A stretch of DNA of 64,000 nt from Methylobacterium sp. NEAU K (GCF_030700285.1 NZ_JAUYZJ010000015.1:61716-125715), one strand, 5' to 3'; shown: positions 41,228-51,092, counted from the stretch's first letter. Program-made: numbers and translations. Notes: generated by a model from the letters alone, not told the origin.

Positions 41228-41707
41228 ATGATCAAACTCACCGTGAACGGGGCTGCGCGCAGCTTCGACGGCGACCCCGACATGCCGCTGCTGTGGTACC
41301 TACGGGACGAGCTCGGGCTCACCGGCACCAAGTTCGGCTGCGGCGTCTCGCTGTGCGGGGCCTGCACCATCCATCTCGGTGGCGCGGCGACACGCGCCTG
41401 CATCACGCCGGTCTCCGCGGCCGCGGGCCAGGAGGTCGTGACCATCGAGGGCCTGTCGCCCGACGGCAACCACCCGGTGCAGGCGGCTTGGCGCGACCTC
41501 AACGTCGCCCAGTGCGGTTACTGCCAGTGCGGCCAGATCATGCAGGCGGCTGCGCTTCTCAAGGACACGCCCAAGCCCACCGACCAGGACATCGACGACA
41601 CGATGAGCGGCAACATCTGTCGCTGCGGCACCTATCCGCGCATCCGCGCGGCGATCCATCAGGCCGCCGGCCAGCCGGTGCCCGCCAGCAAGGGAGAGCG
41701 CCTGTGA
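41228..41707 (+). CDS. iorA: (2Fe-2S) subunit of isoquinoline 1-oxidoreductase-type enzyme
   Basis: 159-residue electron-transfer subunit of a xanthine-oxidase-family molybdenum hydroxylase. The plant-type [2Fe-2S] site is [17 protein letters not shown] and the second site is [18 protein letters not shown] with [13 protein letters not shown]. Start ATG at 41228. Its TGA overlaps the GTG of the next gene (GTGA), so the two are translationally coupled. No FAD subunit gene is present, as in IorAB systems that pass electrons elsewhere than to a flavin. Confidence 0.92.
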   Translation: MIKLTVNGAARSFDGDPDMPLLWYLRDELGLTGTKFGCGVSLCGACTIHLGGAATRACITPVSAAAGQEVVTIEGLSPDGNHPVQAAWRDLNVAQCGYCQCGQIMQAAALLKDTPKPTDQDIDDTMSGNICRCGTYPRIRAAIHQAAGQPVPASKGERL

Positions 41708-44043
41708 TTCACGACGCGAAATTGATGGCCGAACTGGCCGCCACCAAGCCGGCCACGGCGCCGGTGCTCGCCAATGTCAGCCGCCGCGGCATCCTCGGCG
41801 GCGGCGCCGCCCTCGTGCTGGCCCTGTCCCTGCGCGATGCGCGCGCCGACGAAGGCCAGACCGAGGAGCAGAAGCAGCAGAAGTTCGGCGCCGACGGCAT
41901 GCCGCACGGTTGGCGCGACGACCCGAAGGTGTTCATCGCGATCGCGCCCGACGGGATCGTCACGGTGACCAACCACCGCTCCGACATGGGCCAGGGCGTG
42001 CGCACTTCCGTGGCGCTCACGGTGGCCGACGAGCTGGAGGCCGACTGGCCGAAGGTGAAAGTGGTCCAGGCCTGGGGCGACGAGACCCGCTTCGGCAATC
42101 AGGACACCGACGGGTCGCGCTCCCTGCGCCACTTCTTCCAGCATTTCCGCCATGCCGGCGCGGCCGCGCGGCTGATGCTGATCCAGGCCGCCGCCAAGCA
42201 GTGGGGCGTGCCGGCCTCCGAGGTGAGCGCCGTCAACCACACGCTCACGCACGCCAAGTCCGGGCGCACGCTGGGCTACGGCGCCGTGGCGCAGGCGGCG
42301 TCCGAGCTGCCGGTTCCGACGAACGTCGAGCTGAAGAACCCTAAGGACTTCCGGTACATCGGCACCGGCAAGGTCGGGCTGATCGACAACTTCGACATCA
42401 CCACGGGCCGGGCCGTCTACGGCCTCGACACCAAGCTCGACGGGATGCTGTACGCGGTGGTCGCCCGGCCGGCGGTCTATGGCGGCAAGGTCAAGTCCTA
42501 CGACGACAGTGAGGCCAAGAAGGTCGCGGGGGTCGTCAAGATCTTCAAGATCGACGGCGGCGAGATCCCGAGCGAGTTCATGCCGCTCGGCGGGGTCGCC
42601 GTGGTGGCCAAGAACACCTGGGCGGCCCTGAAGGCGCGCGACGCCCTCAAGATCACCTGGGACGACGGCCCGAACGCCGGCTACGACACCGACGCGTTCC
42701 GCAAGGAGCTGGAGGCGGCCGCGCGCAAGCCCGGCAAGGTGGTGCGCAACCAGGGCGACGTCGACGGCGCGATGGCCAAGGCCAAGACCAAGGTCGAGGC
42801 CGAGTACTTCGTGCCCCACCTGGTCCAGGCCCCGATGGAGCCCCCGGCCGCCGTGGCCCGGGTCAAAGACGGCTTCTGCGAGGCCTGGGCCTGCACACAG
42901 GGTCCGCAAGCGGCCAACGACCGCCTGATGAAGGCGCTCAAGCTGCCCGACGACAAGGTCAAGGTGAACGTCACGCTGCTTGGCGGCGGCTTCGGGCGCA
43001 AGTCCAAGCCGGATTACGTGGTCGAGGCCGCCCTGTGCTCGCAGGCGGTGGACGGCGCGCCGGTCAAGCTCGCCTGGACCCGCGAGGACGACATCCACCA
43101 CGGCTACTACCACACCATCTCGGTGGAGCATCTGGAGGCCGGCCTCGACGAGAAGGGGATGCCGGTGGCCTGGCTGCACCGCTCGGTGGCGCCGACGATC
43201 GGCTCGATCTTCGCGCCCGATCCGAAGCACGAACTGCCGTTCGAGCTGGGGATGGGTCTGGTGAACACGCCGTTCAACCTGCCCAACGCCCGGATGGAGA
43301 ATCCGGAAGCCGCCGCCCATGTCCGGATCGGCTGGTTCCGCTCGGTCTCGAACATCCCGCACGCCTTCGCGATCCAGTCCTTCGTGTCGGAGCTGGCGCA
43401 TGCCGCCGGCCGCGACCCGAAGGAATACCTGCTGGATCTCATCGGGCCGGCCCGGAAGATCGACCCGACCTCCATCGGCGACGTCTGGAACCACGGCGAG
43501 GACCCGAAGCTCTACCCGATCGACACGGGGCGCCTGCGCGGCGTGATCGAGACGGCAGCCAAGGGTGCCGGCTGGGGGCGGACGATGCCGAAGGGCCGCG
43601 GCCTCGGGATCGCCGGCCACTACAGCTTCGTCACCTACACGGCGGTGGCAGCCGAGGTGGAGGTCGACGACAAGGGCCAGGTGAAGGTGCACGCCATCGA
43701 CATCGCCGTCGATTGCGGCCCGCAGGTGAACCCGGAGCGCATCCGCTCGCAGATGGAGGGCGCGGTGGTCATGGGGATGGGGCTCGCCCTCACCTCCGAA
43801 ATCACCTTCAAGCAGGGCCGAGCCCAGCAGAACAACTTCGACGGCTACGAGATCATCCGGATCGACGCCGCCCCGAAGGTGGTCCGCGTGCACCTCGTGC
43901 CGAGCGGCACCTATGACGGGCCGCTCGGCGGCGTTGGCGAGCCCGGCGTGCCGCCGGTGGCGCCGGCCATCGCCAACGCGGTCTTTGCCGCCACCGGCCG
44001 CCGGGTGCGGCAGTTGCCGATCCGCGACCAGCTCAGCTCCTGA
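41704..44043 (+). CDS. iorB: Molybdopterin-dependent hydroxylase large subunit (IorB-like)
   Basis: 779-residue exported molybdenum hydroxylase. A twin-arginine signal ([18 protein letters not shown], about residues 24-41) indicates transport of the folded holoenzyme to the periplasm. Cofactor and substrate regions include [48 protein letters not shown] and [20 protein letters not shown] (the catalytic glutamate lies in GVGEPG). Start is GTG at 41704 with aagggagag upstream; longer frames upstream overlap iorA. The substrate may be an N-heterocycle or an aldehyde. No cytochrome c gene follows. Confidence 0.92.
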   Translation: MIHDAKLMAELAATKPATAPVLANVSRRGILGGGAALVLALSLRDARADEGQTEEQKQQKFGADGMPHGWRDDPKVFIAIAPDGIVTVTNHRSDMGQGVRTSVALTVADELEADWPKVKVVQAWGDETRFGNQDTDGSRSLRHFFQHFRHAGAAARLMLIQAAAKQWGVPASEVSAVNHTLTHAKSGRTLGYGAVAQAASELPVPTNVELKNPKDFRYIGTGKVGLIDNFDITTGRAVYGLDTKLDGMLYAVVARPAVYGGKVKSYDDSEAKKVAGVVKIFKIDGGEIPSEFMPLGGVAVVAKNTWAALKARDALKITWDDGPNAGYDTDAFRKELEAAARKPGKVVRNQGDVDGAMAKAKTKVEAEYFVPHLVQAPMEPPAAVARVKDGFCEAWACTQGPQAANDRLMKALKLPDDKVKVNVTLLGGGFGRKSKPDYVVEAALCSQAVDGAPVKLAWTREDDIHHGYYHTISVEHLEAGLDEKGMPVAWLHRSVAPTIGSIFAPDPKHELPFELGMGLVNTPFNLPNARMENPEAAAHVRIGWFRSVSNIPHAFAIQSFVSELAHAAGRDPKEYLLDLIGPARKIDPTSIGDVWNHGEDPKLYPIDTGRLRGVIETAAKGAGWGRTMPKGRGLGIAGHYSFVTYTAVAAEVEVDDKGQVKVHAIDIAVDCGPQVNPERIRSQMEGAVVMGMGLALTSEITFKQGRAQQNNFDGYEIIRIDAAPKVVRVHLVPSGTYDGPLGGVGEPGVPPVAPAIANAVFAATGRRVRQLPIRDQLSS

Positions 44044-44117
44044 ACCGCGGCGCATCGCGACGCGTTGGGGGACCGGGGACCAGATCCCCGGCCCCCCGAC
44101 ACGGAAAGTCCGACACG

Positions 44118-44504
44118 ATGATGCGTTCCGCCGCCTTCACGATTCCCGTGGCCTTGATCCTGATGGCGGCCCCCGCCCTCGCCTCGCCCTGCTCGGACAA
44201 GATCGACGGCCTGTCCAAGCGGGTCCAGTCCGAGTCGACCGCCTCGATCTCCGCCTCGACCAGCGGCCAGGGCAACGCAGCCAAGCGCGGCGGCGAGGGC
44301 ATGACCGGAACCGAGGGCCAGCGCGCGAACGAATCCCCGCAGGCCCCCCCGGAGAAGTCGGCCCAGGCCGGCCAGGGCGCGGACGCCGCGCAGCAGGCCA
44401 AGGTCGCCCTGGACGAAGCCCGCACCGCGGATTCCAAGGGCGACGCGCAGGCCTGCCAGGCCGCCGTGTCGCGCGCCGAGCAGCAGCTCAAGAAAGCACC
44501 CTGA
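44118..44504 (+). CDS. Small exported protein of unknown function
   Basis: 128 residues. Signal peptide to about residue 22 (ALILMAAPALAS), then a low-complexity, Gln/Ala/Ser-rich mature part with two cysteines (Cys25 and Cys near 116) that could form a disulfide and a helical C-terminal half (KVALDEARTADSKGDAQAC). Unrecognised. 74 bp after iorB and possibly co-transcribed. Confidence 0.7.
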   Translation: MMRSAAFTIPVALILMAAPALASPCSDKIDGLSKRVQSESTASISASTSGQGNAAKRGGEGMTGTEGQRANESPQAPPEKSAQAGQGADAAQQAKVALDEARTADSKGDAQACQAAVSRAEQQLKKAP

Positions 44505-44516
44505 GGCGTCGCCGGA

Positions 44517-45302
44517 TTACCGGCCCAGCGCGCTGATCTCGATCACGAATTTCCGGCGCAGCGCTCGCGAGAAGTCGCCGTAGCCGGCCGCCGCCAGAAG
44601 GAAGGCCCCAGGGCCGCCGATGACGTGGGCGCGGTACCACGTCTCGAGGCTGGTGCGTTCCTGCGGCAGCGGGGTCGCGCGCAGGCCGTATCCGGGGGCC
44701 CGGTAGGCGCCAGCCCCGACCACGTCGTTCTCCCCGGGCACCAGGATCGGCAGGCCGTTGACCGTCGCGCCGGTGGCGAGCAGCGCGTCGTGCGCGTCCG
44801 CCAGCGTGTCGGCGTCGGTGCAATTGTCGATCCCGTCGCCCGAGACGTCGACGACCATGCGCTCGGCCGGGACCGGCAGGGCCGGCAGCACGCGGGCGCT
44901 GACCGTCCGGAACATCTGCCCGATGCAGGTGAACTCGCCAGCCTGCCGGGGTGTGGCGCGCACCAGCGCCGCGGTCGCCGCCGCGTCGGCTCGGCTGGCG
45001 ATCCGCCGCCAGCCGACCACGAGGTCGGCCCGGTCCGCCCAGGTCACCATCGCGAACAGGATGCCGCCCGGGTTGCCGGTGATTGCGCCGACGACGGACG
45101 GGTCCTCCAGTGCCTCGGCGATCCCCTCCATCTGCAGCCGGAAGCGGGTGTCGTCCACGGATTGCGACACGTCCACGGAGACGAGCAGCGCGGTGGCGAC
45201 GCTCTCCGACGCGGCGGCGGGATCCGCGGCAAGGATCAGCGCGCCGGCCACCCGCATTGCGCCGCGGCGCAGCCACCCCGAACCCGACCGCGATATCGGC
45301 AA
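44517..45302 (-). CDS. DUF1194 (von Willebrand factor A-like) exported protein
   Basis: 261 residues. Signal peptide (SGWLRRGAMRVAGALILAADPAAAS; the start could also be ATG 45257). A VWA-like domain with the MIDAS motif DVSQSVD (DxSxS) and VVDVSGDGIDN follows, as in the DUF1194 family of alphaproteobacteria. Binds a divalent ion and probably a protein partner; process unknown. Convergent with the small exported protein gene (12 bp between stops). Confidence 0.88.
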   Translation of the reverse strand: MPISRSGSGWLRRGAMRVAGALILAADPAAASESVATALLVSVDVSQSVDDTRFRLQMEGIAEALEDPSVVGAITGNPGGILFAMVTWADRADLVVGWRRIASRADAAATAALVRATPRQAGEFTCIGQMFRTVSARVLPALPVPAERMVVDVSGDGIDNCTDADTLADAHDALLATGATVNGLPILVPGENDVVGAGAYRAPGYGLRATPLPQERTSLETWYRAHVIGGPGAFLLAAAGYGDFSRALRRKFVIEISALGR

Positions 45303-45525
45303 CGGCGCCCCCGGACCTCGCCCGGCCGAAGGACCGTCGCGGCCTCCTTAGGGCATGTTTTCCGGCGCGGCGAAATCGGCCTTTCCGGGGGTATCCCGGC
45401 GGGCACGGCAGATCGGAGCTTGCGCAAGGGGTCCCGGCCGCGGCTCGAAAGGGAGCCCGGTCCGGCGATGGCCCGCGCCATCCCTATGCTCTGTGCCGGC
45501 TACTGGATTCCAACATCCCGTCGCG

Positions 45526-45580
45526 GATCACTTGGCCCGGGACGGTCTACGGGGGGTGCATCGTCCCGGGCCAAGTGATC
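45526..45580. repeat. Perfect 19-bp inverted repeat (long hairpin)
   Basis: Arms gatcacttggcccgggacg (45526-45544) and its exact complement (45562-45580) around a 17-base loop. No T run follows on either strand, and it is outside any supported gene (45303-45759 is otherwise without one). It is much longer and more perfect than the terminators elsewhere in the window. Confidence 0.85.
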
Positions 45581-45759
45581 GGGGCCGGCGCGGTACGCCG
45601 GATGTGACGGCGGGCCGATCTGTGTCCATCCCGGCCCGACCGGGGATCGATTTCGCTCCGGCGGCGGCATCGCTCATCTCGGACGCGACGATCCCCGGCC
45701 CCGGCTCATGGGCGGCCGGGCATTCGGGGGCAGAGAGGAACCCGCCCCGCGAGGCAGCC

Positions 45760-45978
45760 TCAGGCGGCGGCCAGGGCGTGCGGGTTGCCGTTCAGGCCGG
45801 CGCAGAGATCGTCGATCTCGGCGAGGTCGAGGGCCTCACCGGCCCGGCCCGCGATGGTGTCGATCAGGTGGTCCTGGCGCGGGTCGAACGGGTGACCCTG
45901 CATCCGGTAGAACTGGTAGTAGCGCAGGGCCGCCAGGACGGTGTCGCGCTCGCGGTCGGTTACGGTGAAGTGCTGCAT
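45760..45978 (-). CDS. Small hypothetical protein, 72 residues
   Basis: MQHFTVTDRERDTVLAALRY begins a compact, acidic, probably helical protein with a HPFDPRQDHLIDTIAGR stretch. I recall similar unnamed proteins in Methylobacterium but no function. Start at ATG 45978; a purine-rich ggggaag lies 12-18 bases upstream. Upstream (45979-46197) is a promoter-type region with a palindrome at 46066. Confidence 0.65.
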   Translation of the reverse strand: MQHFTVTDRERDTVLAALRYYQFYRMQGHPFDPRQDHLIDTIAGRAGEALDLAEIDDLCAGLNGNPHALAAA

Positions 45979-46065
45979 GGGTCTTTTGCTTCCCCTTGTG
46001 GCTTCAACGAACGCTTGGGCGGGCCGCGACGCCAAACCCAAGCTTGACGGTTGTAACCCGCGGGC

Positions 46066-46081
46066 AACTGTCCGAACAGTT
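46066..46081. promoter_or_regulatory. Palindrome upstream of the 72-residue protein gene
   Basis: aactgt-ccga-acagtt, perfect 6-bp arms with a 4-base spacer, in an AT-richer 150-bp stretch between the two minus-strand genes. Possible operator. Confidence 0.3.
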
Positions 46082-46197
46082 CTTGACAGCTCGCGCGGAT
46101 GTGATTCGCGCTATTTAAGATTTTGGTCTTTGGCCGAGAACCGCCGAGACGAATCAAAAACCTCAGTCGGTGCAACACGTTGCATCCGGTCGGAGCG

Positions 46198-46911
46198 TTA
46201 CAGACCGAGTTCGGCCAGGAAGCGTGGCAGGGCCGTGCTCGCCGGCCCGTAGCGGGCGTCATCGAACGCGTCGGCGTTATCCGGGGGCTCCAGGTTGATT
46301 TCGCAGGTCGGAATGCCGAGGGCTCGAGCCTGCCGCACGTAGCCCGCCGCCGGGTAGATCGCCCCCGACGTGCCCACCGCGACGAACAGGTCGGCGGCCG
46401 CGAGCGCGGCGTCGATCGCGTCGAGGTGCATGGGCATTTCGCCGAACCAGACCACGTCCGGCCGCATCCGGCCCACCGTCGCGCAGGCCGGGCAGGACTC
46501 CGCCCGGCTCAGGTCTGCGCGCCAAGGCGTGACCGTCCCGCAGGCGGTGCAGCGGGCCTTGAGCAGTTCGCCGTGCATGTGGGTGACGGCCTGGGACCCC
46601 GCCCGCTCGTGCAGATCGTCGACGTTCTGCGTGCACAGGAACAGTCGGCCGCCCCGCTCGGCCAGCCGCGCCTCGGCCCGGGCCAGGGCGGCGTGCGCCG
46701 CGTTGGGCGCGGCAGCGACCACGCCCCGGCGGCGATGGTCGTAGAAGTCCAGAACCGTGTCGGGATCGGCCGCGTAGGCCTCGGGGGTGGCGAGCCGCAT
46801 CGGGTCGAATCGCGCCCAGATCCCGCCGCGGTCCCGGAACGTGCCGAGCCCGCTCTCGGCCGAGACCCCGGCCCCGGTCAGCACGAAGATCGTTTCAGGG
46901 CTTGCCGTCAT
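46198..46911 (-). CDS. cobB: NAD-dependent protein deacylase, sirtuin (CobB type)
   Basis: 237-residue Sir2 enzyme removing acyl groups from lysine with NAD+. NAD motifs are VLTGAGVSAESGLGTFRD and CTQNVDDLH; the catalytic His is in HMHGEL; zinc is held by CTAC and CPAC pairs. FYDHRRR contains the Tyr-x-x-Arg pair that marks class III sirtuins with desuccinylase activity. Start ATG at 46911; divergent from the hydantoinase gene across 191 bp. It could counteract the Pat-type acetyltransferase at 15.4-18.1 kb. Confidence 0.93.
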   Translation of the reverse strand: MTASPETIFVLTGAGVSAESGLGTFRDRGGIWARFDPMRLATPEAYAADPDTVLDFYDHRRRGVVAAAPNAAHAALARAEARLAERGGRLFLCTQNVDDLHERAGSQAVTHMHGELLKARCTACGTVTPWRADLSRAESCPACATVGRMRPDVVWFGEMPMHLDAIDAALAAADLFVAVGTSGAIYPAAGYVRQARALGIPTCEINLEPPDNADAFDDARYGPASTALPRFLAELGL

Positions 46912-47102
46912 GTCCGTGCTCCGGCGCCGCACGCCCGTCCATCGCATAGCGGGCGCGGCGGCGAGCGCTCAGTCAAGGCCATCGTTGGACCGGGTCGGCG
47001 CGGCGATTGCTTGAACCTCCGAGCCGAACGCACTTGTTATGGCGCCCATGCGGTCCGCCGCAGAAGAGCGGGCTGGACCCGAGACGGAGCGAGGGGAAGC
47101 GC

Positions 47103-48530
47103 ATGCCCGAATTCGACCTGGCGATCCGCGGCGGCACGGTGGTTACCGCCAGCGACACGGTGCGGGCGGATGTCGGCGTGCGCGGCGGGCGGATCGTGGC
47201 GGTCGCCGAGGGCATCGCCGACGCCGCCCGGGTGATCGACGCCTCCGGGTTGCTGGTCCTGCCGGGCGGCATCGACAGCCACGTCCACATCGCCCAGGAT
47301 CCCGGGCCGGGCATCGTCATGGCCGACGATTTCGCCAGCGCGACCCGGGCCGCGGCGGCGGGCGGCAACACCTGCGTGATGCCCTTCGCGGTCCAGCCGC
47401 GGGGCGGGTCCCTGCGCGCCGCCGTCGACGCCTACCGGGCCAAGGCCGAGGGGCAGTGCCACGTGGACGTGGCGATCCACATGATCATCTCGGACCCGAG
47501 CGAGGCGGTGCTGGGCCAGGAGCTGCCGGCACTGGTCGCCGACGGCTACACCTCGTTCAAGGTGTTCATGACCTACGACGACTTGGTGCTGAACGATCGC
47601 CAGCTGCTGGACGTGTTCCACGTGGCTCGGCTGCAGGGCGCCCGGGTGATGGTCCACGCGGAGGGGTACGACGCGATCCGCTATCTCAGCGACCGCCTGG
47701 AGCGGGCGGGTGAGACGGCGCCCTACGGCCACGCTTTGTCCCGACCAGAGGTGGTCGAGCGCGAGGCGGCCCACCGGGCGATCAGCCATGCCGAGCTGAT
47801 CGACCTGCCGATCGTCATCGTCCACGTCTCGGGCCGCGAGGCCACGGAGCAGATCGCCTGGGCGCAGGCGCGCGGCCTGAAGATCCGGGCCGAGACCTGC
47901 CCGCAATATCTGACCCTCACGGCCGAGCACATGAAGGGGCTCGGCCTCGACGATCCGATGGCGGGCGCGAAATACGTCTGCTCGCCGCCGCCCCGGGATG
48001 TCCAGAGCCAGGAGGCGGTGTGGTCGGGGATCCGGCGCGGGATCTTCGACGTGGTCTCCTCGGACCACTCGCCGTTCCGCTACGACGACCCGCAGGGCAA
48101 GCTGAACCCGCGCGGCAAATCCTCGTTCCGCTGGATCCCGAACGGCATCCCGGGGGTCGAGACCCGGCTGCCGGTGTTCTTCTCCGAAGGCGTCTCGAAG
48201 GGACGGATCAGCCTCAACCAGTTCGCTGCGCTCACCGCGACGAACCATGCCAAGCTCTACGGCCTGTACCCGCGCAAAGGCTCGATCGCCCCGGGCTTCG
48301 ATGCCGACCTGACGCTGTGGGACCCCAACAAGCGCGAGACCATCCGCCAGGAGATCCTCCACCACGGCGCCGACTACACCCCCTGGGAGGGGTTTGCCGT
48401 CACCGGCTGGCCGGTGATGACCATCGCGGGCGGGCAGGTGATCGCGGAGGACGGCAGGGTGCTGTCCGAGCCGGGCCGCGGCCGGGTGCTCGACCGGGCG
48501 GTCGATCCGGCGGAGCGCCGGGACGCCTGA
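47103..48530 (+). CDS. hydA: Dihydropyrimidinase/D-hydantoinase
   Basis: 475-residue amidohydrolase that opens cyclic ureides such as dihydrouracil or 5-substituted hydantoins. Metal-site features are GGIDSHVHIAQ (HxH), Lys153 in SFKVFMTYDD (the carboxylated bridging lysine), a His in VHAEGYD and HVSG, and Asp in VSSDHSPF. Start ATG at 47103 with gcgaggggaag upstream. It lies 45 bp before a full ABC importer on the same strand, so the importer probably brings in its substrate or a related nitrogen compound. Confidence 0.92.
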   Translation: MPEFDLAIRGGTVVTASDTVRADVGVRGGRIVAVAEGIADAARVIDASGLLVLPGGIDSHVHIAQDPGPGIVMADDFASATRAAAAGGNTCVMPFAVQPRGGSLRAAVDAYRAKAEGQCHVDVAIHMIISDPSEAVLGQELPALVADGYTSFKVFMTYDDLVLNDRQLLDVFHVARLQGARVMVHAEGYDAIRYLSDRLERAGETAPYGHALSRPEVVEREAAHRAISHAELIDLPIVIVHVSGREATEQIAWAQARGLKIRAETCPQYLTLTAEHMKGLGLDDPMAGAKYVCSPPPRDVQSQEAVWSGIRRGIFDVVSSDHSPFRYDDPQGKLNPRGKSSFRWIPNGIPGVETRLPVFFSEGVSKGRISLNQFAALTATNHAKLYGLYPRKGSIAPGFDADLTLWDPNKRETIRQEILHHGADYTPWEGFAVTGWPVMTIAGGQVIAEDGRVLSEPGRGRVLDRAVDPAERRDA

Positions 48531-48552
48531 CGAGCCCTGGCCCGGCCCTTGC

Positions 48553-48569
48553 CTCCCCGCCGCGGGGAG
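48553..48569 (+). promoter_or_regulatory. Hairpin covering the ribosome site of the ABC ATPase gene
   Basis: ctccccg-ccg-cggggag, 7-bp stem; the 3' arm is the GGGGAG Shine-Dalgarno sequence 6 bases before the ATG. Could limit translation of the transporter relative to hydA. Confidence 0.4.
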
Positions 48570-48575
48570 CCTCGC

Positions 48576-49571
48576 ATGAATGTCGAGCTGATCGGCCTGA
48601 CCAAGCGCTACGGCACGGCCATCGCGGTGGATGCCATCGACCTGAAGGTACCGTCCGGGGCCTATTGCTGCCTGCTCGGCCCCTCCGGCTGCGGCAAGAC
48701 CACGACGCTGCGGATGATCGGCGGCCACGAGCGCGCCAGCGCGGGCGAGGTGGTGATCGGCCCGAAGGCGGTGGGCGACGCGGCGCCGTCCGAGCGCGGC
48801 ACCGCGATGATGTTCCAGAGCTACGCTCTGTTCCCGCATCTCGACGCGCGGGACAACGTCGCCTTCAGCCTCAAGATGCGCGGGGTCGGCAAGGCCGAGC
48901 GCCGGGCTGAGGCCATGGCGATGCTCGACCTCGTGCAGATGGGCCACCTCGCCGGGCGCCTGCCGGCCCAGCTCTCGGGCGGGCAGCAGCAGCGCGTGGC
49001 GCTGGCCCGGGCTCTCCTCACCGGCCCGAAGGTGCTGCTGCTCGACGAGCCGCTCTCGGCGCTGGACCCGTTCCTGCGGGTGCGCATGCGGGTCGAGCTG
49101 AAGCGGATCCAGACCGAGCTGGGGCTCACCTTCATCCACGTCACCCACAGCCAGGAGGAGGCGATGGCGCTCTCCGACCTCGTGGTGGTGATGAATGCCG
49201 GCCGGATCGAGCAGGCCTCCGACCCGCGAACCGTGTTCGAGCGGCCGGCCACCGCCTTCGTGGCCCGCTTCATCGGCGGCCACAACGTGATCCGCTTGCC
49301 CGGCGGGATGATCGCCGTGCGGGCGGACCGGATGCGGCTGGGCGCCGAGGCCGGCCACGCCGCGATGCCGGCCCGCGTGGTGGCGGTGGAATACCAGGGC
49401 ACCAGCGTCCATGTCGGCCTCGATGCCGACGGGCTGGAGCGCCCCTCCGAGGGTTCGGCCGCGCTGACAGCCGTGCTCAGCGACGTCGACTTCGCCGCCC
49501 GCCCGCTCCGGCCGGGCGACACGGTGACGGTCGGCTGGGACATGGCCGCCGCCCACCGCCTCGACGCGTGA
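48576..49571 (+). CDS. ABC transporter ATP-binding protein, polyamine/Fe type
   Basis: 331-residue ATPase of a PotA/CysA-like importer. Walker A GPSGCGKTT, Q-loop FQSYALFPH, signature LSGGQQQRVALARAL, Walker B VLLLDEPLSALD and the H-loop HVTHSQEEAM are all intact. A C-terminal TOBE domain (about 240-331) follows. ATG at 48576 with GGGGAG upstream. Its stop overlaps a possible GTG of the next gene. Component of a four-gene importer downstream of hydA. Confidence 0.94.
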   Translation: MNVELIGLTKRYGTAIAVDAIDLKVPSGAYCCLLGPSGCGKTTTLRMIGGHERASAGEVVIGPKAVGDAAPSERGTAMMFQSYALFPHLDARDNVAFSLKMRGVGKAERRAEAMAMLDLVQMGHLAGRLPAQLSGGQQQRVALARALLTGPKVLLLDEPLSALDPFLRVRMRVELKRIQTELGLTFIHVTHSQEEAMALSDLVVVMNAGRIEQASDPRTVFERPATAFVARFIGGHNVIRLPGGMIAVRADRMRLGAEAGHAAMPARVVAVEYQGTSVHVGLDADGLERPSEGSAALTAVLSDVDFAARPLRPGDTVTVGWDMAAAHRLDA

Positions 49572-49588
49572 CCCGCACGGAGACGATC

Positions 49589-50851
49589 ATGAACCAGTTC
49601 CCGAGGCCGAGCCGGCGCGCGCTGCTGAAGGGCGCGGCGGCATTCGCCACCACGCCGGTGACCGGTTTCCCGGCGGTGCACGCGGCCGAGCCCGTGACCC
49701 TGCGCTACCTCGGCACCGCCGTGAACCAATCCGCCGACATCGCCCGGAAGGTGAAGGAGGATCTGGGCCTCACCATCGAGTACATCCCGGTGGTGACCGA
49801 CGAGGTGACGAAGCGCGTCGTCACCCAGCCGAACTCCTTCGACTTGGTCGACACCGAGTATTTCAGCCTGAAGAAGATCCTGCCGTCCGGCAACCTGGCC
49901 GGGATGGATGCCAAGCGGATCAAGCTCGCCGACAAGATTTCGTCGGTCTTCACCCAGGGTGAGGTGGCCGGCAAAAAAATCGGCGACCAGGGTACCGCGC
50001 CCAAGAAGGTGTTTTACCTCGAGGGCCAGGATTCTAAGAAATTTGCCGGCGAACAAACTGGCTGGATCTCGCTGATCCCCACCGTCTACAACGCCGACAC
50101 CCTGGGCATTCGGCCGGACCTGGTGAACATCCCGGTGACGAGCTGGAAGGAGCTCCTGAATCCGGCGTTCAAGGGCCGCGCGGCGATCCTCAACATCCCC
50201 TCCATCGGCATCATGGATGCCGCCATGGTGGTGGAGGCGACCGGGGACTACACCTACGGCGACAAGGGCAACATGACGAAGCCCGAGATCGACCGCACCA
50301 TCAAGCTGCTGATCGAGGCCAAGCGCGCCGGCCAGTTCCGGGCCTTCTGGCAGGACTTCAACGAATCCGTGAACCTGATGGCGGCCGGCGAGACGGTGAT
50401 CCAGTCGATGTGGTCGCCCGCCGTCACCAAGGTCCGCGCGCAGGGGGTGCCCTGCACCTACCAGCCCTTGAAGGAGGGCTACCGGGCCTGGGCCAGCGGC
50501 TTCGGAATCCCGAAGACCTTGAGCGGCCGGAAGCTCGACGCCGCCTACGCCTTCATCAACTGGTTCCTGTCCGGCTGGGCCGGGGCCTACCTCAACCGCC
50601 AGGGTTACTATTCCGCGGTGCTGGAGACCGCCAAGGCGAACATGCAGCCCTACGAATGGGCCTTCTGGATGGAGGGGAAGGCTGCCGAGAAGGACATCCT
50701 CGGCCCCGACGGCGCGCTGATCGAGAAGGCCGGCGCCACCCGGGACGGCGGCTCCTTCGACCAGCGCATGGGCTCGGTCGCCTGCTGGAACGCCGTGATG
50801 GACGAGAACACCTACATGGTGCGCAAGTGGAACGAGTTCATCGCCGCGTGA
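49589..50851 (+). CDS. ABC transporter substrate-binding protein, PotD-like
   Basis: 420-residue periplasmic binding protein. A twin-arginine-like signal (SRRALLKGAAAFATTPVTG) is followed by a type II binding-protein fold typical of spermidine/putrescine and related ligands (QPNSFDLVDTEYFSL, VIQSMWSPAVTKV). Start ATG 49589 has ggagac before it; a GTG at 49568 overlapping the previous stop is the alternative. Ligand unknown; context suggests ureides or amines linked to the hydantoinase. Confidence 0.9.
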   Translation: MNQFPRPSRRALLKGAAAFATTPVTGFPAVHAAEPVTLRYLGTAVNQSADIARKVKEDLGLTIEYIPVVTDEVTKRVVTQPNSFDLVDTEYFSLKKILPSGNLAGMDAKRIKLADKISSVFTQGEVAGKKIGDQGTAPKKVFYLEGQDSKKFAGEQTGWISLIPTVYNADTLGIRPDLVNIPVTSWKELLNPAFKGRAAILNIPSIGIMDAAMVVEATGDYTYGDKGNMTKPEIDRTIKLLIEAKRAGQFRAFWQDFNESVNLMAAGETVIQSMWSPAVTKVRAQGVPCTYQPLKEGYRAWASGFGIPKTLSGRKLDAAYAFINWFLSGWAGAYLNRQGYYSAVLETAKANMQPYEWAFWMEGKAAEKDILGPDGALIEKAGATRDGGSFDQRMGSVACWNAVMDENTYMVRKWNEFIAA

Positions 50852-50961
50852 AGGCACTGCGCGCCCACTCTTCCTCTCACCTCTGCGGACAAGCGGCCCC
50901 ACAGGCCGGGTTCCGGATCATCGGCGGCTCGACGGGAATCCAAAGTCAGAACTGGCGCGCG

Positions 50962-50991
50962 CCCTCCCTCCCCCCACAGAGGGGCGAGGGA
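50962..50991. repeat. GC-rich hairpin repeat inside the ABC operon
   Basis: Pyrimidine arm ccctccctcccc and purine arm ggggcgaggg around ccacaga, in the 241-bp gap between the binding-protein and first permease genes. Resembles the hairpin at 1086-1118. May stabilise the upstream message or reduce expression of the permeases. Confidence 0.4.
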
Positions 50992-51092
50992 GATGCGCGT
51001 GGGTCGGGCCGTACCCCTCCTCCGGCCAAGGGGTTTGAACATCGTAGCCCCAGCACGGCGCGAGATGCGGCGGCACTGCCGGGAGCGGTCCG

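Noticed and set aside
41659..44055. 798-residue minus-strand frame opposite iorB
   Set aside because: Complementary to a well-supported enzyme gene; composition dominated by His, Arg, Gly and Asp as expected for an antisense GC-rich frame.
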